The position numbers and the translations under genes were made by a program. A DNA stretch of 64,000 nt from assembly GCA_963575745.1 (NCBI GenBank), contig CAUYUJ010014268.1, positions 308,297 through 372,296 of the forward strand, given 5' to 3'. A model generated the notes under the pieces. The model had not been told where the DNA came from. It saw only the letters and a program-made list of their open reading frames with translations, and did no database searches. This document shows positions 42,478-52,575 of this stretch, piece after piece; position 1 is the first letter of the stretch, and each line of letters starts with the position of its first letter. This stretch comes from Prorocentrum cordatum. Its lineage: Eukaryota; Sar; Dinophyceae; Prorocentrales; Prorocentraceae.

Positions 42478-42660
42478 GATACGCCGTATTTCGATTGGTC
42501 GATTTCCGCCATACTTTGCCGTCGCGGTTTTCGCCATACGTTTGCTGCTACATCCGCCCGACCTTTCTGAGGCGAAAATTTCCGCGCTACTCAGTCGCAT
42601 CGTTTGGGGCGTATTTCCGACACAAACTCTCGTCCAAGGTACAACGGATCCGAAGTCGGC
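42478..42660 (-). repeat. Dispersed family R2, reverse copy
   Basis: On the minus strand it reads GCCGACTTCGGATCCGTTGT, then ACCTTGG, CCCCAAACGATGCGAC and ATGGCGAAAACCGCGACGGC. The order matches the 17100-17240 copy. A TCC array adjoins its end, as in the 51940 copy. Confidence 0.65.
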
Positions 42661-42888
42661 GGGGGGGGGTTCGCGCCATGGTGGAGAAGCAAAGGGAGGT
42701 GCTCGGAAGTGTTCGTCAATCCGTGGAATGCTTCTTCGCCTCGGGGTGGTTTCTAGCAGCTGCGCCTCGCCGAGAACAGCCTGGGGGTGCCCGCATCGTC
42801 CCGAGCGGCCGCCGGAAGCCGCTCGGGGTGTTCGCGTCGTGGCGGCATGCAGAGGTATCCATGTCTGCGCCCTCGCGGTCTGGATTCG

Positions 42889-43165
42889 TGGTGGGCTTGT
42901 TTTCCACCACCACCACCACCACCTTCAGTAGGAGGGGGAGGGGTCCTCCTCCTCCTCCTCCTCCTCCTCCTCCTCCTCCTCCTCCTCCTCCTCCTCCTCC
43001 TCCTCCTCCTCCTCCTCCTCATCCTCCCCTCCCCCCCCCTCCTCCTCCTCCTCCTCTTCGTCCTCCTCCTCCTCCTCCTCCTCCTCCTCCTCCTCCTCCT
43101 CCTCCTCCACCTCACTCCCCCCTATCCAGCTTATGGTGGTGGTGGTGGAAAACGAGCCCATGAAT
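42889..43165 (+). mobile_element. T4 foldback element carrying a TCC array, copy 2
   Basis: The left end is GTGGGCTTGTTTTCCACCAC with further CAC units; the right end is GGTGGAAAACGAGCCCAT. They are inverted over about 27 bases. The interior again starts AGGAGGGGGAGGGG, then TCC repeats (42938-43115), then CCCCCCTATCC. It differs from copy 1 in array length and a few end bases. Confidence 0.7.
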
Positions 43166-43339
43166 TCGGGGGCGCCGTGCCGCGGATAACGCGGTCGCAT
43201 GGATATGCGTTCCGCGCGGGGCATCGGCGAGAGTGCGCCCGTACTTCGCAGTGTCGCGGGGCCAGGGGCCAGGCCCGCGAGGCTGTGGACATATGTCTTC
43301 CCGCCCGCGAGGAAGTGCGAGCGGAGCGCCCTGGTGGAG

Positions 43340-43503
43340 CAAGCCTCCTCGGTCCTCCTTCTCGGTCCTCCTCGGTCCTCCTCGGCCCTCCTCGGTCCTC
43401 CTCGGTCCTCCTCCTCCCGCCTCCTCCTCCTCCTCGCTCTTCCTCCTCCTCCTCCTCCTCCTCCTCCTCCTCCTCCTCCTCCTCCTCCTCCTCCTCCTCC
43501 TTG
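43340..43503. repeat. TCC array with CTCGGTCCTC units
   Basis: CTCGGTCCTC repeats about six times and then turns into pure TCC (43440-43502). Confidence 0.93.
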
Positions 43504-43605
43504 ATCTCTACGCTCTTGGCCTCCAGATCCCCGCCCCAAGGGGGGAGGGTAACTCGTCGCTGTGGAGGGGGGAGCTCCGAGCAAGCTCGGACTCCTCAGC
43601 CTGAG

Positions 43606-43985
43606 CTGCCAGAAGGCAACTGCGGGAAGCCTGTGCCGCGACGACCTGCGCGCTGGGCTCCGGGGCAACGTGGATCCTTCGGCCTCTTGAGCGACTGCGG
43701 CCCCCCCTGGTGGAGGAGCCAGAGGAGCGCACCATCTGCGAGAAGCCCATGCCGCGACGACCTGCGCGCTGGGCTCTGGGACAGCGTGGATCCTTCAGCC
43801 TCTTGAGCGACTGCGGCCCTCCGATAGCGCGGCGCGACGAAGGGCGAGTGGAGCGCCCCGTTGTAGGAGCAAGAGGAGCGCACCAACTGCGGGAAGCCCG
43901 TGCCGCGACGGCCTGTGCGCTGGGCTCTGGGACAGCGTGGATCCTTCAGCCTCCTGGGCGACTGCGGCCCTCCGACCGCGCGGAC
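43606..43985 (+). repeat. Three tandem units of about 135 bp
   Basis: ACTGCGGGAAGCC(C/T)GTGCCG, then CGCTGGGCTC, GTGGATCCTTC and GCGACTGCGGCCC occur at 43617, 43739 and 43883. Each unit reads CGKPVPRRPARWALGQRGSF-like in a plus frame, but the frames differ between units and linkers. A repeat is more likely than a gene. Confidence 0.8.
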
Positions 43986-44099
43986 CGCTCGATGCCGGCC
44001 GATTCTGCGCCCAGCGGCGGCGCTCAACCTCAGACGCCTGCGCCAAGGTTGCCGCCGCCGCCGCGACGGCGCGAGCCTTGCCGTGCGGAAGGCTCGGAG

Positions 44100-44240
44100 T
44101 TTCGGTTTGTGTTCCCTCTTTGGGGCTCCTTTGGGGGCCGTCTTGGGGCCCTCTTGGGCCGTGTTGGGCGCCTCCTGGCCTGTCTTGGGGCCCCCATTCG
44201 GCCGTGTTAGGGCCCTCTTGGAGGCCTCTTGGGCGGCAGC
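44100..44240. repeat. Degenerate CTTGGGGCC repeat block 5
   Basis: A short block with CTCTTGGGCCGTGTTGGG and TCTTGGGGCCC words, in the same orientation as blocks 3 and 4. Confidence 0.65.
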
Positions 44241-44404
44241 GATACCCCCAAATCGTCCAACTTCGCACACCGCGCCCCGCGACAGGCAGATGCTGCGCAC
44301 TGCACTGGGGTTGCCGCCGCCGCAACACGGCGCGAATCTTGCCGCGCGCCAGTATTCCCATGGAGCCGAATCGCGAAAACATGTTTTTCGATCTTCATCG
44401 ACTT

Positions 44405-44545
44405 TGAGCTTCCCTTTGCCTGGGCAGCAAAAAGCCAAGGCGGAAAACAAACACACAAAAATCTAGACAATCCTGGAAATAGAGCTTCCCTGTGTCTGGA
44501 CAACCAAAACCAAGGCGAGGAGCAGAACAAACAAAACATGTCCGA
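44405..44545 (+). repeat. Tandem dimer of about 76 bp
   Basis: GAGCTTCCCT, then GCCTGGGCA, CCAAGGCGG and AAACAAACACACAAAA, is followed by a diverged second copy (GAGCTTCCCTGTGTCTGGAC...). Composition becomes AT-richer from here to 46.4 kb. Confidence 0.7.
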
Positions 44546-44569
44546 GGTACTTGGGGATTTGGAACATCA

Positions 44570-45180
44570 GGGTTACAATGGGAGTACATGTGTCGAGAAT
44601 TACAATAGGATTCTGTTGTGGAGGATTACAACAGGATTCCCAGCGTAGAGGATTACAACAGAATTCCTGTTGTGTGGAAGAGTTCCACGGCATTCCTTGT
44701 TATGGAGAGTTGCACTATGATTCGTTTTGTGGCGGATTTTAACCGGATTTCATGTATGGAGGATTACAATCGGATTCCTCTTGTGGAGAATGACAATCGG
44801 ATTCCTCTAGTCGAGGATTTCGATCGGAATCTTTTTTGTGAGGGAACACCAGAAATAACTTTGCAAACCGTCACAAACGAATAATAATAAGAAGAAGAAA
44901 CGCTCAAAGGGAGGTCTTGGGAACAGAAACAGACAATTCAATTTTTTTCCGAGGTAGATGGAAAAATTGATTTGCAGGATTACACTAGAGTTCAATGTGT
45001 AAAGGATTGCACTATGATTCATTCTGCGGAGGGTTACAATCGGATTTTTTTGTAGAGGATTGCAATCAAATTCCTTTTGTGGAGGAATACGAACGGATTC
45101 CTTGCGTGACGCATTACAGTAGGATTGCTTCTGTCGAAGATGTCAATCGAATTCCTTTTCTGGAGGATTGCAGTAAAATC
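44570..45180. repeat. Minisatellite of about 28 bp, GTGGAGGATTACAA type
   Basis: GTGGAGGATTACAATCGGAT followed by TCCTTTT recurs about 18 times, with an AT-rich interruption at 44850-44960. Frames across it (Asp-Tyr-Asn-Arg-Ile-Pro) are by-products. Confidence 0.88.
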
Positions 45181-45189
45181 AATATGATC

Positions 45190-46140
45190 GACGGCGGACG
45201 CACCCCTTGAGGGATTTTCTTTATAGGTGCCGTCAAAAGGAGTAGGTTCTCAACATGTCTCGTTGATTTTGGATACGGGATGTCTACCATTAGAAACGTA
45301 TCAGGTGAAACACATCACCCTGGACTTCATTGTGTCTCAAGGAACTTGGGCAACGGCGGACGCGCCCCATTGAAGGTTTTTCTTTTAGTAATGTCGTCAA
45401 AAGGGGTAAATTACGTGCATTTGTCGTTGATTCTGCATGCGGGGTGCCTACAGTCATCGGCCTGACCTAAGGAACGATAAATAAGGAACGAAGCCCCTGT
45501 TTTCCAAGGAAAAAAGCATCAGGAACGATAAATAATAATAAAAAACGCATAAGGAAGGATACGTAACGCATGCAAGCCTTGAGGAACGACCGAGTCCCTT
45601 TTGAAAAGTAAGCGTTTCTTACTCAAGCCGCTCACTGTACAATTAGAATCGTATGGGGTGAAACGCATCGCCCTCGCCTTCGTTGTCTCTCAAGGAACTT
45701 GGGCCACGGCGGGCGCACCCCTTGAGGGTTTTTCTTGTGTTAGTGTCGTCAAAAGGGGAAACGTCTGTGCACGTCGCGTTGATGTTGGAATGCAGGATGC
45801 CTGCCATTAGAAACGTATCAGGTGAAACACATCGACCTCGATTTCATTGTCTCTGAGGGAAATTAAGCCACGGTGGACGCACCCCTCAAGGGTTTCTTCT
45901 CTTGCCGTCGCCAAAAAGTACACATTATGCGCATTATTCGTTGGTTTTGGGCGTGGGGGCGCTTGCCATTAGAAGCGCAACGGGTGCAACGCAACACCAT
46001 GTGATATCATGTTAGAAAGATCCTCAGCCACGGCGGACGCACTCAATTGCAATTTTTCGCTGGTGCGACCCAAAGAGAGCAATCATGCGCCTTGTTCGTT
46101 AGATTTGGGCGGGTGGCGTCTGCCGTTCGGGACGCGAACA
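45190..46140. repeat. Tandem repeat of about 162 bp, five diverged units
   Basis: GGCGGACGCACCCCTTGAGG, then GTCGTCAAAAGG, TTCGTTG and GCC(A/T)TTAGAAACG, recurs at 45194, 45356, 45709, 45873 and 46033. Between units two and three, 45464-45640 is unrelated. Its first 49 bases match 49308-49355. Confidence 0.85.
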
Positions 46141-46400
46141 TCTAACTTTGAAAGCGCCGGATGTTTTTGTTGCTGCCATGGGGATTCATTTACGTCTTCA
46201 ACCGTTTTGGGGAATCCTGCACCACTTCAATTAAATGAATGTTTTTACTTAGCAGCGAAGACTGATCAGTTTCTAGTGGGCTCGAAAGAAAACATCTTGA
46301 CGCCCCAGGGGGGTCCGGGCGGGATCCGGACAAAACCGTCCAAAAGGGTCAGCCCCAGGAGTCTTTTTAGGAATCCTTAAGAATTCTCAGGAATCCTTGA

Positions 46401-46500
46401 NNNNNNNNNNNNNNNNNNNNNNNNNNNNNNNNNNNNNNNNNNNNNNNNNNNNNNNNNNNNNNNNNNNNNNNNNNNNNNNNNNNNNNNNNNNNNNNNNNNN
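46401..46500. other. Assembly gap
   Basis: A run of 100 N. A TCC array starts at the first base after the gap, so the gap probably lies within a triplet array that could not be assembled and its size is nominal. Confidence 0.99.
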
Positions 46501-46575
46501 TCCTCCTCCTCCTCCTCCTCCTCCTCCTCCTCCTCCTCCTCCTCCTCCTCCTCCTCCTCCTCCCCCATCCTCCTC
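46501..46575. repeat. TCC array at the gap edge
   Basis: Pure TCC from the gap edge to 46562, then CATCC and CTC variants. The true length is unknown. Confidence 0.95.
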
Positions 46576-46584
46576 ATCCTCTTC

Positions 46585-46770
46585 CGCCTGGGGGGACGCA
46601 TCGAGCTGGAATCGGCGATGCGTCGCCGAAAGATGGGCGACGGGCCTCCGACAGCGAAGCCGCGCCGCACGATTGGGCGTGGCGCGGGGCCCGGGCCCCG
46701 ACTGGACATGAGTGGGCGATTTGGGGCTGATGCTTCCCCCCCGTGGGCCGGTCCCCCCTGTCGTTGCTTG
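46585..46770 (+). repeat. Dispersed family R3, copy 3
   Basis: It starts GACGCATCGAGCTGGAATCG and ends near CCCCCCTGTCGTTGC, both shared with the 6925-7115 copy. As in that copy, a GGCGATGCGTCGCC palindrome follows the start. Confidence 0.6.
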
Positions 46771-46792
46771 GCGCCGCGCGCAAGGGGGTGGA

Positions 46793-46917
46793 GGGAGGGG
46801 GGAGGGTTTCTTAGAGGGAGGCTGCTCCTCAGGAGGTGCCGGCCGTAGGTCTATAGATCAGGCCCGCGCCTCCGAAGAAGCAGCGGCGCTTCCAAGAAGC
46901 CCTCCCCCTCCCCACAC
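46793..46917. repeat. R4 inverted-repeat unit, about 45-bp arms
   Basis: The left arm is GGGAGGGTTTCTTAGAGGGA with GCTGCTCCTC; the right arm, reversed, is GGGAGGGCTTCTTGGAAGCG with GCTGCTTCTTC. About 35 bases separate the arms. One arm also occurs alone at 25583-25640, so this is a dispersed family. Confidence 0.55.
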
Positions 46918-47134
46918 ACCCCTCTGCGCGTGGCTGAGTTGCCCCCGATCCTGGCGCGGATGGCTGCAACCTCGGCTGCGCGCAAGAGGAGAGGCCCCAA
47001 GCCGCCAGCACGGTGCTGCCTTCTCGCGGCCTGGGCCCCCGGGGCCAACTGTTCGATGCCGGTTTCTGTTGCATGGGGCCCAGGCAAGGGCCCCCGGAGG
47101 CCAGAGCCATCCGACCACCTCCCGTCGTCGTGTG

Positions 47135-47315
47135 GGCGCGACGAGAACCCAAACCTGCGATGCGCGGTCCCCCGAGGTCCCAACCCTCTCCCCAGGAACG
47201 GCTTCTCGTCGGGAGCCGCTTGTTGACGGTCCCGGGGTCCGTCGAGGGCCTCGGGAGGCCGAGAACGACGAAAAACCGCCGTCCTGAATTTTTGGCGACG
47301 CGATCGTGTCTGGGA
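47135..47315 (+). repeat. Dispersed TIR family T2, copy
   Basis: The core TTGTTGACGGTCCCGGGGTC, then GAGGGCCTCGGGAGGCCGAG and ACCGCCGTCCTGAATTTTT, matches the full copies at 52736 and 55258. It ends at GCGATCGTGTCTGGG. The terminal repeats are worn. Confidence 0.65.
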
Positions 47316-47558
47316 AGGGGCACCGTGGTTCGCCACGGCTGCCCACCGCGCTCTGGCCCTGCGCGCCCGGCTGCTGCTGCCCCCCCCCCCCGGCTGCTCA
47401 TCGTCGCTGCTCGGCGTCTGAGCGTCTCTTCGTCCTCTCGGCCGTCCCCCCCTCCATCTTCGCTCGCCGGCCGATTCGCTAGTTGGTGCCCCTACCTAGC
47501 TCCTCGCTGGAGCGGAGTTCGCCGCCTCGCCGCTGACGAAACAGAAAAAGTCCGGGAA

Positions 47559-47866
47559 GGGGCCTGGGGGCCCGGGCGAGAGGGACCTCTGCCTGGCCTA
47601 GCGCTTCCAATCCATGTTCTGGGGGCTCTCCCCCCTCCTCCCTCCCTCCCTCCCTCCCCTCCCTCCCTCCCTCCCTCCTCCTCTCCCTCCTCCTCCTCTC
47701 CTCCTCCTCCTCCTCCTCCTCCTCCTCCTCCTCCTCCTCCTCCTCCTCCTCCGCTTCCTCCTCCTCCTCCTCCTCCTCCTCCTCCTCCTCCTCCTCCTTT
47801 ACCCTGGTCCTGGCTATACCCGACTGGGGCCTGGGGGGGCCCCGCGCGAGAGGGACCTCTGCCTGG
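47559..47866 (+). repeat. 38-bp direct repeats flanking CCCT and TCC arrays
   Basis: GGCCTGGGGG...GCGAGAGGGACCTCTGCCTGG occurs at 47559-47597 and 47828-47866. Between them lie a CCCTCC array (47633-47680) and a TCC array (47681-47806). Recombination between the repeats could excise the arrays. Confidence 0.7.
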
Positions 47867-48064
47867 TGCGCGGCCTGAAGGGCGCCGCGGGCCGGCCGAC
47901 GCCCGCCGGCCAGCGCGGGGACGTCCGCGGGCCTGCGGCGGCCGGCCCGGGCGACGCGCAGCGCTCTCGGCGAGGCGCGGCAGCTGGAGCGCACCCCGAG
48001 GCGGGAAGGCCCCCCGCCGAGCGGACGAAAACGCCCGAGAGCCCCGCACCCTGTGTCGCAAAAT

Positions 48065-48400
48065 CCGGAGGAGGAGGAGGAGGAGGAGTCGAGGCGGATT
48101 AGGACAAGTTGACATAGGAGGAGGGGGGAGAGGAGAGGAGAGGAGGGGAGAAAGAGGAGGGACTTAGGGAGTACGGAGAAGGGAGGAGGAAGAGAGGAGG
48201 AGGGCGGAGGAGGAGGAGGAGAGGAGGAGGAGGAGGAGAGGAGGAGGAGGGGGAGGAGGAGGGGACGGACAAGGACGGGGAGGAGGACAAGGAGGGGAAG
48301 GAGGAGGAGGAGGAGGACAAGAACGGGGAGGGGGACAAGGAGGGGAAGGAGGAGGAGGAGGAGGAGGAGGAGGAGGAGGAGGAGGAGGAGGAGGAGTTCC
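48065..48400. repeat. GGA array with GGACAAGG interruptions
   Basis: GGA repeats with GGGGAGGAGGACAAGG units repeated three times (48255-48345), then pure GGA. Confidence 0.93.
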
Positions 48401-48469
48401 GACGCTGCTGCGGAGGAAGCTGCAGCATCGCGGAACATCGCAACTGAAGCGCGGAGACCCAATCGTTGT

Positions 48470-48570
48470 ACACAGCACTTTCTCGAGCTGGCTCGATCTG
48501 TGATGGCCCTGGGGGCCCGACACCGGGCGAAAACGCCTGGTGCGCAAAGATTGCAGCGTCGGGATCTCAG
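48470..48570 (+). repeat. Dispersed family R1, copy
   Basis: GCTCGATCTGTGATGGCCCT, then GGGGGCCCGACACC and GCGAAAACGCCTGG, then a TTGCAGCGTCGGGATCTC end. It adjoins a CCCH-finger coding fragment on its right. Confidence 0.65.
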
Positions 48571-48580
48571 GGAAGTGCAC

Positions 48581-48790
48581 TCCGGCGGGGCGCCACTCTT
48601 GCGTGCAGCCGACAACCGCCCCCTCGTCGGCAAACGGCGCCGGGGAGCCGATGTCGTCCTCGCCGTGCGCCCACGTGCAGCCGTCCCCGTTCTTGCACCG
48701 GCCCTCCTGCCAGAACTTGCAGATGGTCCGCTTGGTGCCCAGGCCGAGCGCTGGCGGTCGAAGGCCGCCCGCCTCGACAGGGGATGCCAG
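48581..48790 (-). CDS. CCCH zinc-finger fragment (one finger)
   Basis: The minus strand reads KRTICKFWQEGRCKNGDG followed by CTWAHGEDD (about 48735-48655), a C-x7-C-x5-C-x3-H finger. The frame runs on through the R1 repeat and into the GGA array (to 48164), so the real end is unclear. No ATG precedes the finger closely. CCCH fingers usually bind RNA. The fragment closely resembles the fingers at 55460-55690 and may be an exon or a captured piece of the same gene family. Confidence 0.45.
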
Positions 48791-49307
48791 CTTTGCTTGG
48801 CACGGACTGCGCCCGAGAGCAGGCCCGACTCCGCGGGATCGAGCCGGACTGAACGGGATTTGTTCTCGATCGCGGACGTGCCAGCGCCGATGCTGAACTT
48901 AACTTCCCAGGAGCTGCATCCCAACGCACGGCAGCAGATCGGGGGGCGACCCGCGCCATCCAGAGCGTCGCGGGCGCGGCCGGAGCCAAGGTGCAAGGCA
49001 GCGCAACTAAGCCTGCGAGAGGCATCCGCTCTCCACCCGCCCGCCCGCGACCCCAGACGCGGAGCTTCCCCCTGTGCAGAGCCATGGCTGACCGAACGAC
49101 AGGTTTGGGAAAGCATGGGGATCGGCAAAAAGCACGGGCTCGCCAGGGCCGGCCCAAGGCGGCCCAACGACCCGCACGGACGGCACCAAGACTCAAGATG
49201 GCTCCTCCACGCCTTCTCTGGATGGCCCAGTGTAGAACCGTGGCGCCCACCACGGCCCCCGGGCGTCCGAAGGGTCCCCCAACTGCCCCCACCTACAGTC
49301 GGGGCGC

Positions 49308-49355
49308 TGACCTAAGGTACCCTAAATAAGGAACGAGGCCCCTTTTTCCCAAGAG
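49308..49355 (+). repeat. Dispersed 48-bp repeat, partner of 45464-45512
   Basis: GACCTAAGG...TAAATAAGGAACGAGGCC with CCTTTTTCCCAAG matches GACCTAAGG...TAAATAAGGAACGAAGCC with CCTGTTTTCCAAG at 45464-45512. Confidence 0.7.
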
Positions 49356-49594
49356 TTGAACTTCGATTCCCCATGGAAGACCTCAGGGCAACCCAAGACA
49401 AGCTGCACAACAATCTAGGAACGCCGAGCCCCTCCCCAACGAAAAGGGTTCCTTCTTCAGCGCCCCGACTGTAGAGCCACCCAAAACCTGCCGGTTCAGC
49501 AGACACGTGCGAGAAGACATCCTGCAATAAGAAGAACTGCTAGCCAGCGTAGGCCCCAAGCAGCACTTAGTGCACCGTGGATGCGTAATTAGGC

Positions 49595-49810
49595 TACGCG
49601 GTGCAAGCAAGCGATGTGGTGCAACACACGTGGTACAGTCTGCGTGGTGCACGCTATGTGGCGCCAGCTAGGTGGCGTGAGCTGCGTGGTGCAATCCCCG
49701 TGGGGCACGCCGTGTGGCCTAAGCTGCTGTGCGGCGCAAGCTGTGTGGCGCAAGCGGATCTGGTGCAGGCTACGTGGTGCAAGCTAAAGGTGGTGAACGC
49801 CATGCTGTGC
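49595..49810. repeat. Short minisatellite, GTGGTGCAAGC type
   Basis: TGCGTGGTGCAAGCTATGTG-like units of about 11-13 bases recur roughly 15 times with drift. A similar but distinct GCGCACCTGGC repeat lies at 57830-57960. Confidence 0.75.
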
Positions 49811-49884
49811 AGCCTGCGTGGCGCCAGCTGCCGGGGCGCCCACGGGGCTCCAGCGGGCGGGCACCGGGACGACGCCTCGGTACG

Positions 49885-49907
49885 CCCCCCCCCCCCCCCC
49901 CCCCCCC
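49885..49907. repeat. C23 homopolymer
   Basis: A run of 23 C. The DNA to 50150 is extremely GC-rich, with GGGGCGCCCACGCGGCGCCC-like words repeated. Frames across it are unreliable. Confidence 0.9.
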
Positions 49908-50159
49908 GCCCGCACGGGGCGCCCACGAGGGCACCGCGCGCGGGCACCGCCCGAGGCCTCGGCGCGGCGCGCGCCCGCGGGCGGGCGCCGGGCGAGGCCT
50001 GGGCTCGGCGCACTCCCCGCGCCCAGCGCGGGGCGCCCACGCGGCGCCCGCCGCTCGAGGCCTCGGCAGGGGCACCCAGGCGGAGCTTCGGCGTGCCCCC
50101 CCCCCAGCGCGGAGCGCCCACGCGGCGCCCACGGGGCGCCCACGGGCCGTACCGATCCG

Positions 50160-51065
50160 GCTCCTCCAGCGAGCCAGGCAGGAGGCCCCAATAGAGGGCG
50201 GGCACTGCTTGCAGGACGTGGGGGCTCTTTCCCTCGAGGGCCCCCGAGGCAGCACTCGAGAGCAACACCGCCTCGGCCCGATCGACGGGCGGCGGCAGAT
50301 TCTTCTCGCTCCATGTAGGGGCACACTCTTCGTTGATCTCTGAGGGTCGTGAGGTGTTCCAGAGCTTCTGCGGGTCCTTGGGGCCCTGGGGCCACAGAGG
50401 GATAAGACATTTCGGCACATGCTGGCATGCCAACTTCTTGCTTCATGCGCCAATGCTGAGGCCGACTTCTTACTTCGTGCGGAAAATTATAATACCTTCC
50501 AGAAGCCGTTACGGAGCCACTCCAACCTTCGAGAAAGCCTCTTCAGCCCACTTGGGACCCTGCAGGAGCCCAGGAGAAACTGTTTGACTCCAGCCAGCTC
50601 CAAATCTGGAATCTGCCCAAACTTCCCGCGGAGTCGCGGGGGCCTGTCGGACTCCCCAGTCTCAAGCTCAGGTGACGAAGCGCGGGCCCCGAGTACAATA
50701 GTAAAGGCCGAAGCAACGACACTGGCCTAAGCTGTCGGAAGGCCGCGCGGATTCCCAAGGTCGGCGCCAGCGAGGGGGCGTCCTGCGCCGATCCGAGAAA
50801 TCCGCGCGACCCCTCGATATGTTTGAATATGCCTTATGCTGTATTTGCCTTGTGTCCTCTGTTTCGGCACACACCGAACAGCGTCCGATGCAAAACAAAT
50901 GCGTAACCCAGTGGAGGGAAGCTCGTCGAAGACACGGACGATCGGAACTCCAGGATACCCAGTCGCCCGACGTCATTTTTTGTCCCCAACCATCCTGTGG
51001 TGTTGGGTCCTCGTGTTGAAGAGACAGCACCCCGCGAGTCCAGAAAGAGGTGTAGGACAAGGAGG
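50160..51065. other. No gene recognised
   Basis: Unique DNA of moderate GC. Open frames on both strands lack recognisable domains. Confidence 0.4.
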
Positions 51066-51440
51066 AGAATCAGGAGGATAAGGAGGAGGAGGAGGAGGAG
51101 GAGGAGGAGGAGGAGGAGGAGGACATGCTTCTTGGGGTGCTTGCCTTGACGAATCCGAAAGGAGAAGCAGGAGGAGGCGGAGGAGAAGGAGGCGGAGGAG
51201 CAGGAGGAGGGACCCAGGGAGTAGGGAGAAGGGGGGGAGGAGGAGGAGGAGGAGGAGGAGGAGGAGGAGGAGGAGGAGGAGGAGGAGGAGGAGGAGCGGA
51301 GGAGGAGAAGGATGAGGATGAGATGAGGATGAGGATGAGGGGAGGGAGGAGGATGGGATGAGAGGATGAGGAGGATGAGGAGGAGGAGGAGGAGGAGGAT
51401 GAGGAGGAGGAGGAGGAGGAGGGAGGGAGGGAGGGAGGGA
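51066..51440. repeat. GGA array with GATGAG and GAGG interruptions
   Basis: GGA repeats (51075-51122), a 50-base unique island (51123-51170), then GGA again (51171-51420) ending in GAGG repeats. Confidence 0.93.
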
Positions 51441-51704
51441 GCGAGGGAGGGAGGAGGACCTTCTCGGCTAGAATGCCGATGCCCCGGCGCCTCCGCGAGC
51501 TCGCCGTCGGCCTCCTCGCCGCCCGGCTCCAGCTCCAGCTCCTCGGCTAGCTACGGCGGCGACGAGCTGGCAGCGAGCTCGCCGAAAAAGGCCCCCGCAG
51601 AGGTGCCCTCAGCGCGCGAGCTCGCTGCCATCCCCGAGAGAACAGCAAGATCCCAGCCGTGCTCGCGCGTCGCCTGAGCTCCAGGCCCCCTCTTCCTGCG
51701 GCAC

Positions 51705-51918
51705 TTCTCGAGCCCGACCGCTCCGTGATGGCCCCCAGGGCCCGAGCCCCGCGCGAAAACGCCTGGCGTGCAGTACTGCAACGCCCAGCTCTCCTGATCC
51801 CCCTCCTCCTCCTCCTCCTCCTCCTCCTCCTCCTCCTCCTCCTCCTCCTCCTCCTCCTCCTCCTCCTCCCCCTCCTCCCTCCCCCTCCTCCCTCCTCTGC
51901 AAAACTGCAACGCCCGCC
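51705..51918 (+). repeat. R1 copy split by a TCC array
   Basis: The R1 core CCGTGATGGCCCCCAGGGCC and GCGAAAACGCCTGGCG lie at 51725-51770. TGCAGTACTGCAACGCCC (51769-51786) recurs as TGCAAAACTGCAACGCCC (51898-51915). The two 18-mers bracket a TCC array (51803-51890). Confidence 0.65.
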
Positions 51919-51939
51919 GAACGCTGGGCGACGTCGCAA

Positions 51940-52140
51940 GTGGGGGCGGAAATTTCCGCCCTGCTTTCCAAGCTCCTCCGATGGCGATTTCCCCCCAACG
52001 TGGCCGTCGCTGTTGCCGCCATGCCTTTGCGGCATCACCCGCACTGCCTGCCACCCTTCTCACACCGTTCGGGGTGCAATTACGCCGCACTTGTAAACCC
52101 AAGACTCGGCCGGCCCAAATACAGCGGATCCGAAGTCAAG
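51940..52140 (-). repeat. Dispersed family R2, reverse copy
   Basis: On the minus strand it reads TTGACTTCGGATCCGCTGTA, then GCACCCCGAACGGTGTGAG and ATGGCGGCAACAGCGACGGC. The order matches 42478-42660. It also follows a TCC array in the plus direction. Confidence 0.65.
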
Positions 52141-52379
52141 GCCTTCCTGCGGCATTGGCGGGTTCCGGGAACGCTCAACCCAAAAATGCTGCCACCTCTT
52201 TTGGCGCGCAGCTTTTACTTCCACCACCTTCCGCCGCCCTTCCGCCCGCTTCCGCCAGCGCGGGTAGCCTCGTTTGTTACGTCCGCCGCCTTCCGCCGAG
52301 GAAGCGAGGTGCCAACCCTCTCTCGGTCCTCTCGAAGGCAAGGCCCTCTCTGGGATGCCTCGTCTCTCCAGCCAGGTCG

Positions 52380-52575
52380 GCCCGGGAGGGTCCTGATGGG
52401 GCCCAAACCCTGAGATCCGACGTTGCGAAAAGATTGCAACATCGCAAGAAATCACGCCCGGAGTCCCGGACCCCATCATTCTGCCATCTTTCGGGCCGGA
52501 TCGATCTGCGAGGGTCCCATGGGCCCGAAATTGAGCGACAACGCCTCTCGTGAAAGAATTGCAACGCCAGGATCT
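52380..52575 (+). repeat. Dispersed family R1, two adjacent copies
   Basis: GGGTCCTGATGGGGCCC...TTGCGAAAAGATTGCAAC (52388-52440) and GATCGATCTGCGAGGGTCCC...AGAATTGCAACGCCAGGATC (52499-52572) repeat the R1 core in tandem. A T3 element starts immediately after them. Confidence 0.6.

Noticed and set aside
41428-43806. Overlapping frames of 300-480 residues, Pro/Ser/Leu- or Glu/Arg-rich
   Set aside because: They follow TCC/GGA arrays and overlap each other on both strands; their length comes from repeats that lack stops.
43613-44456. A 286-residue minus frame with repeated RRGTGFPQL blocks
   Set aside because: It is the translation of the three tandem 135-bp units plus the CTTGGGGCC block; no conserved domain is seen.
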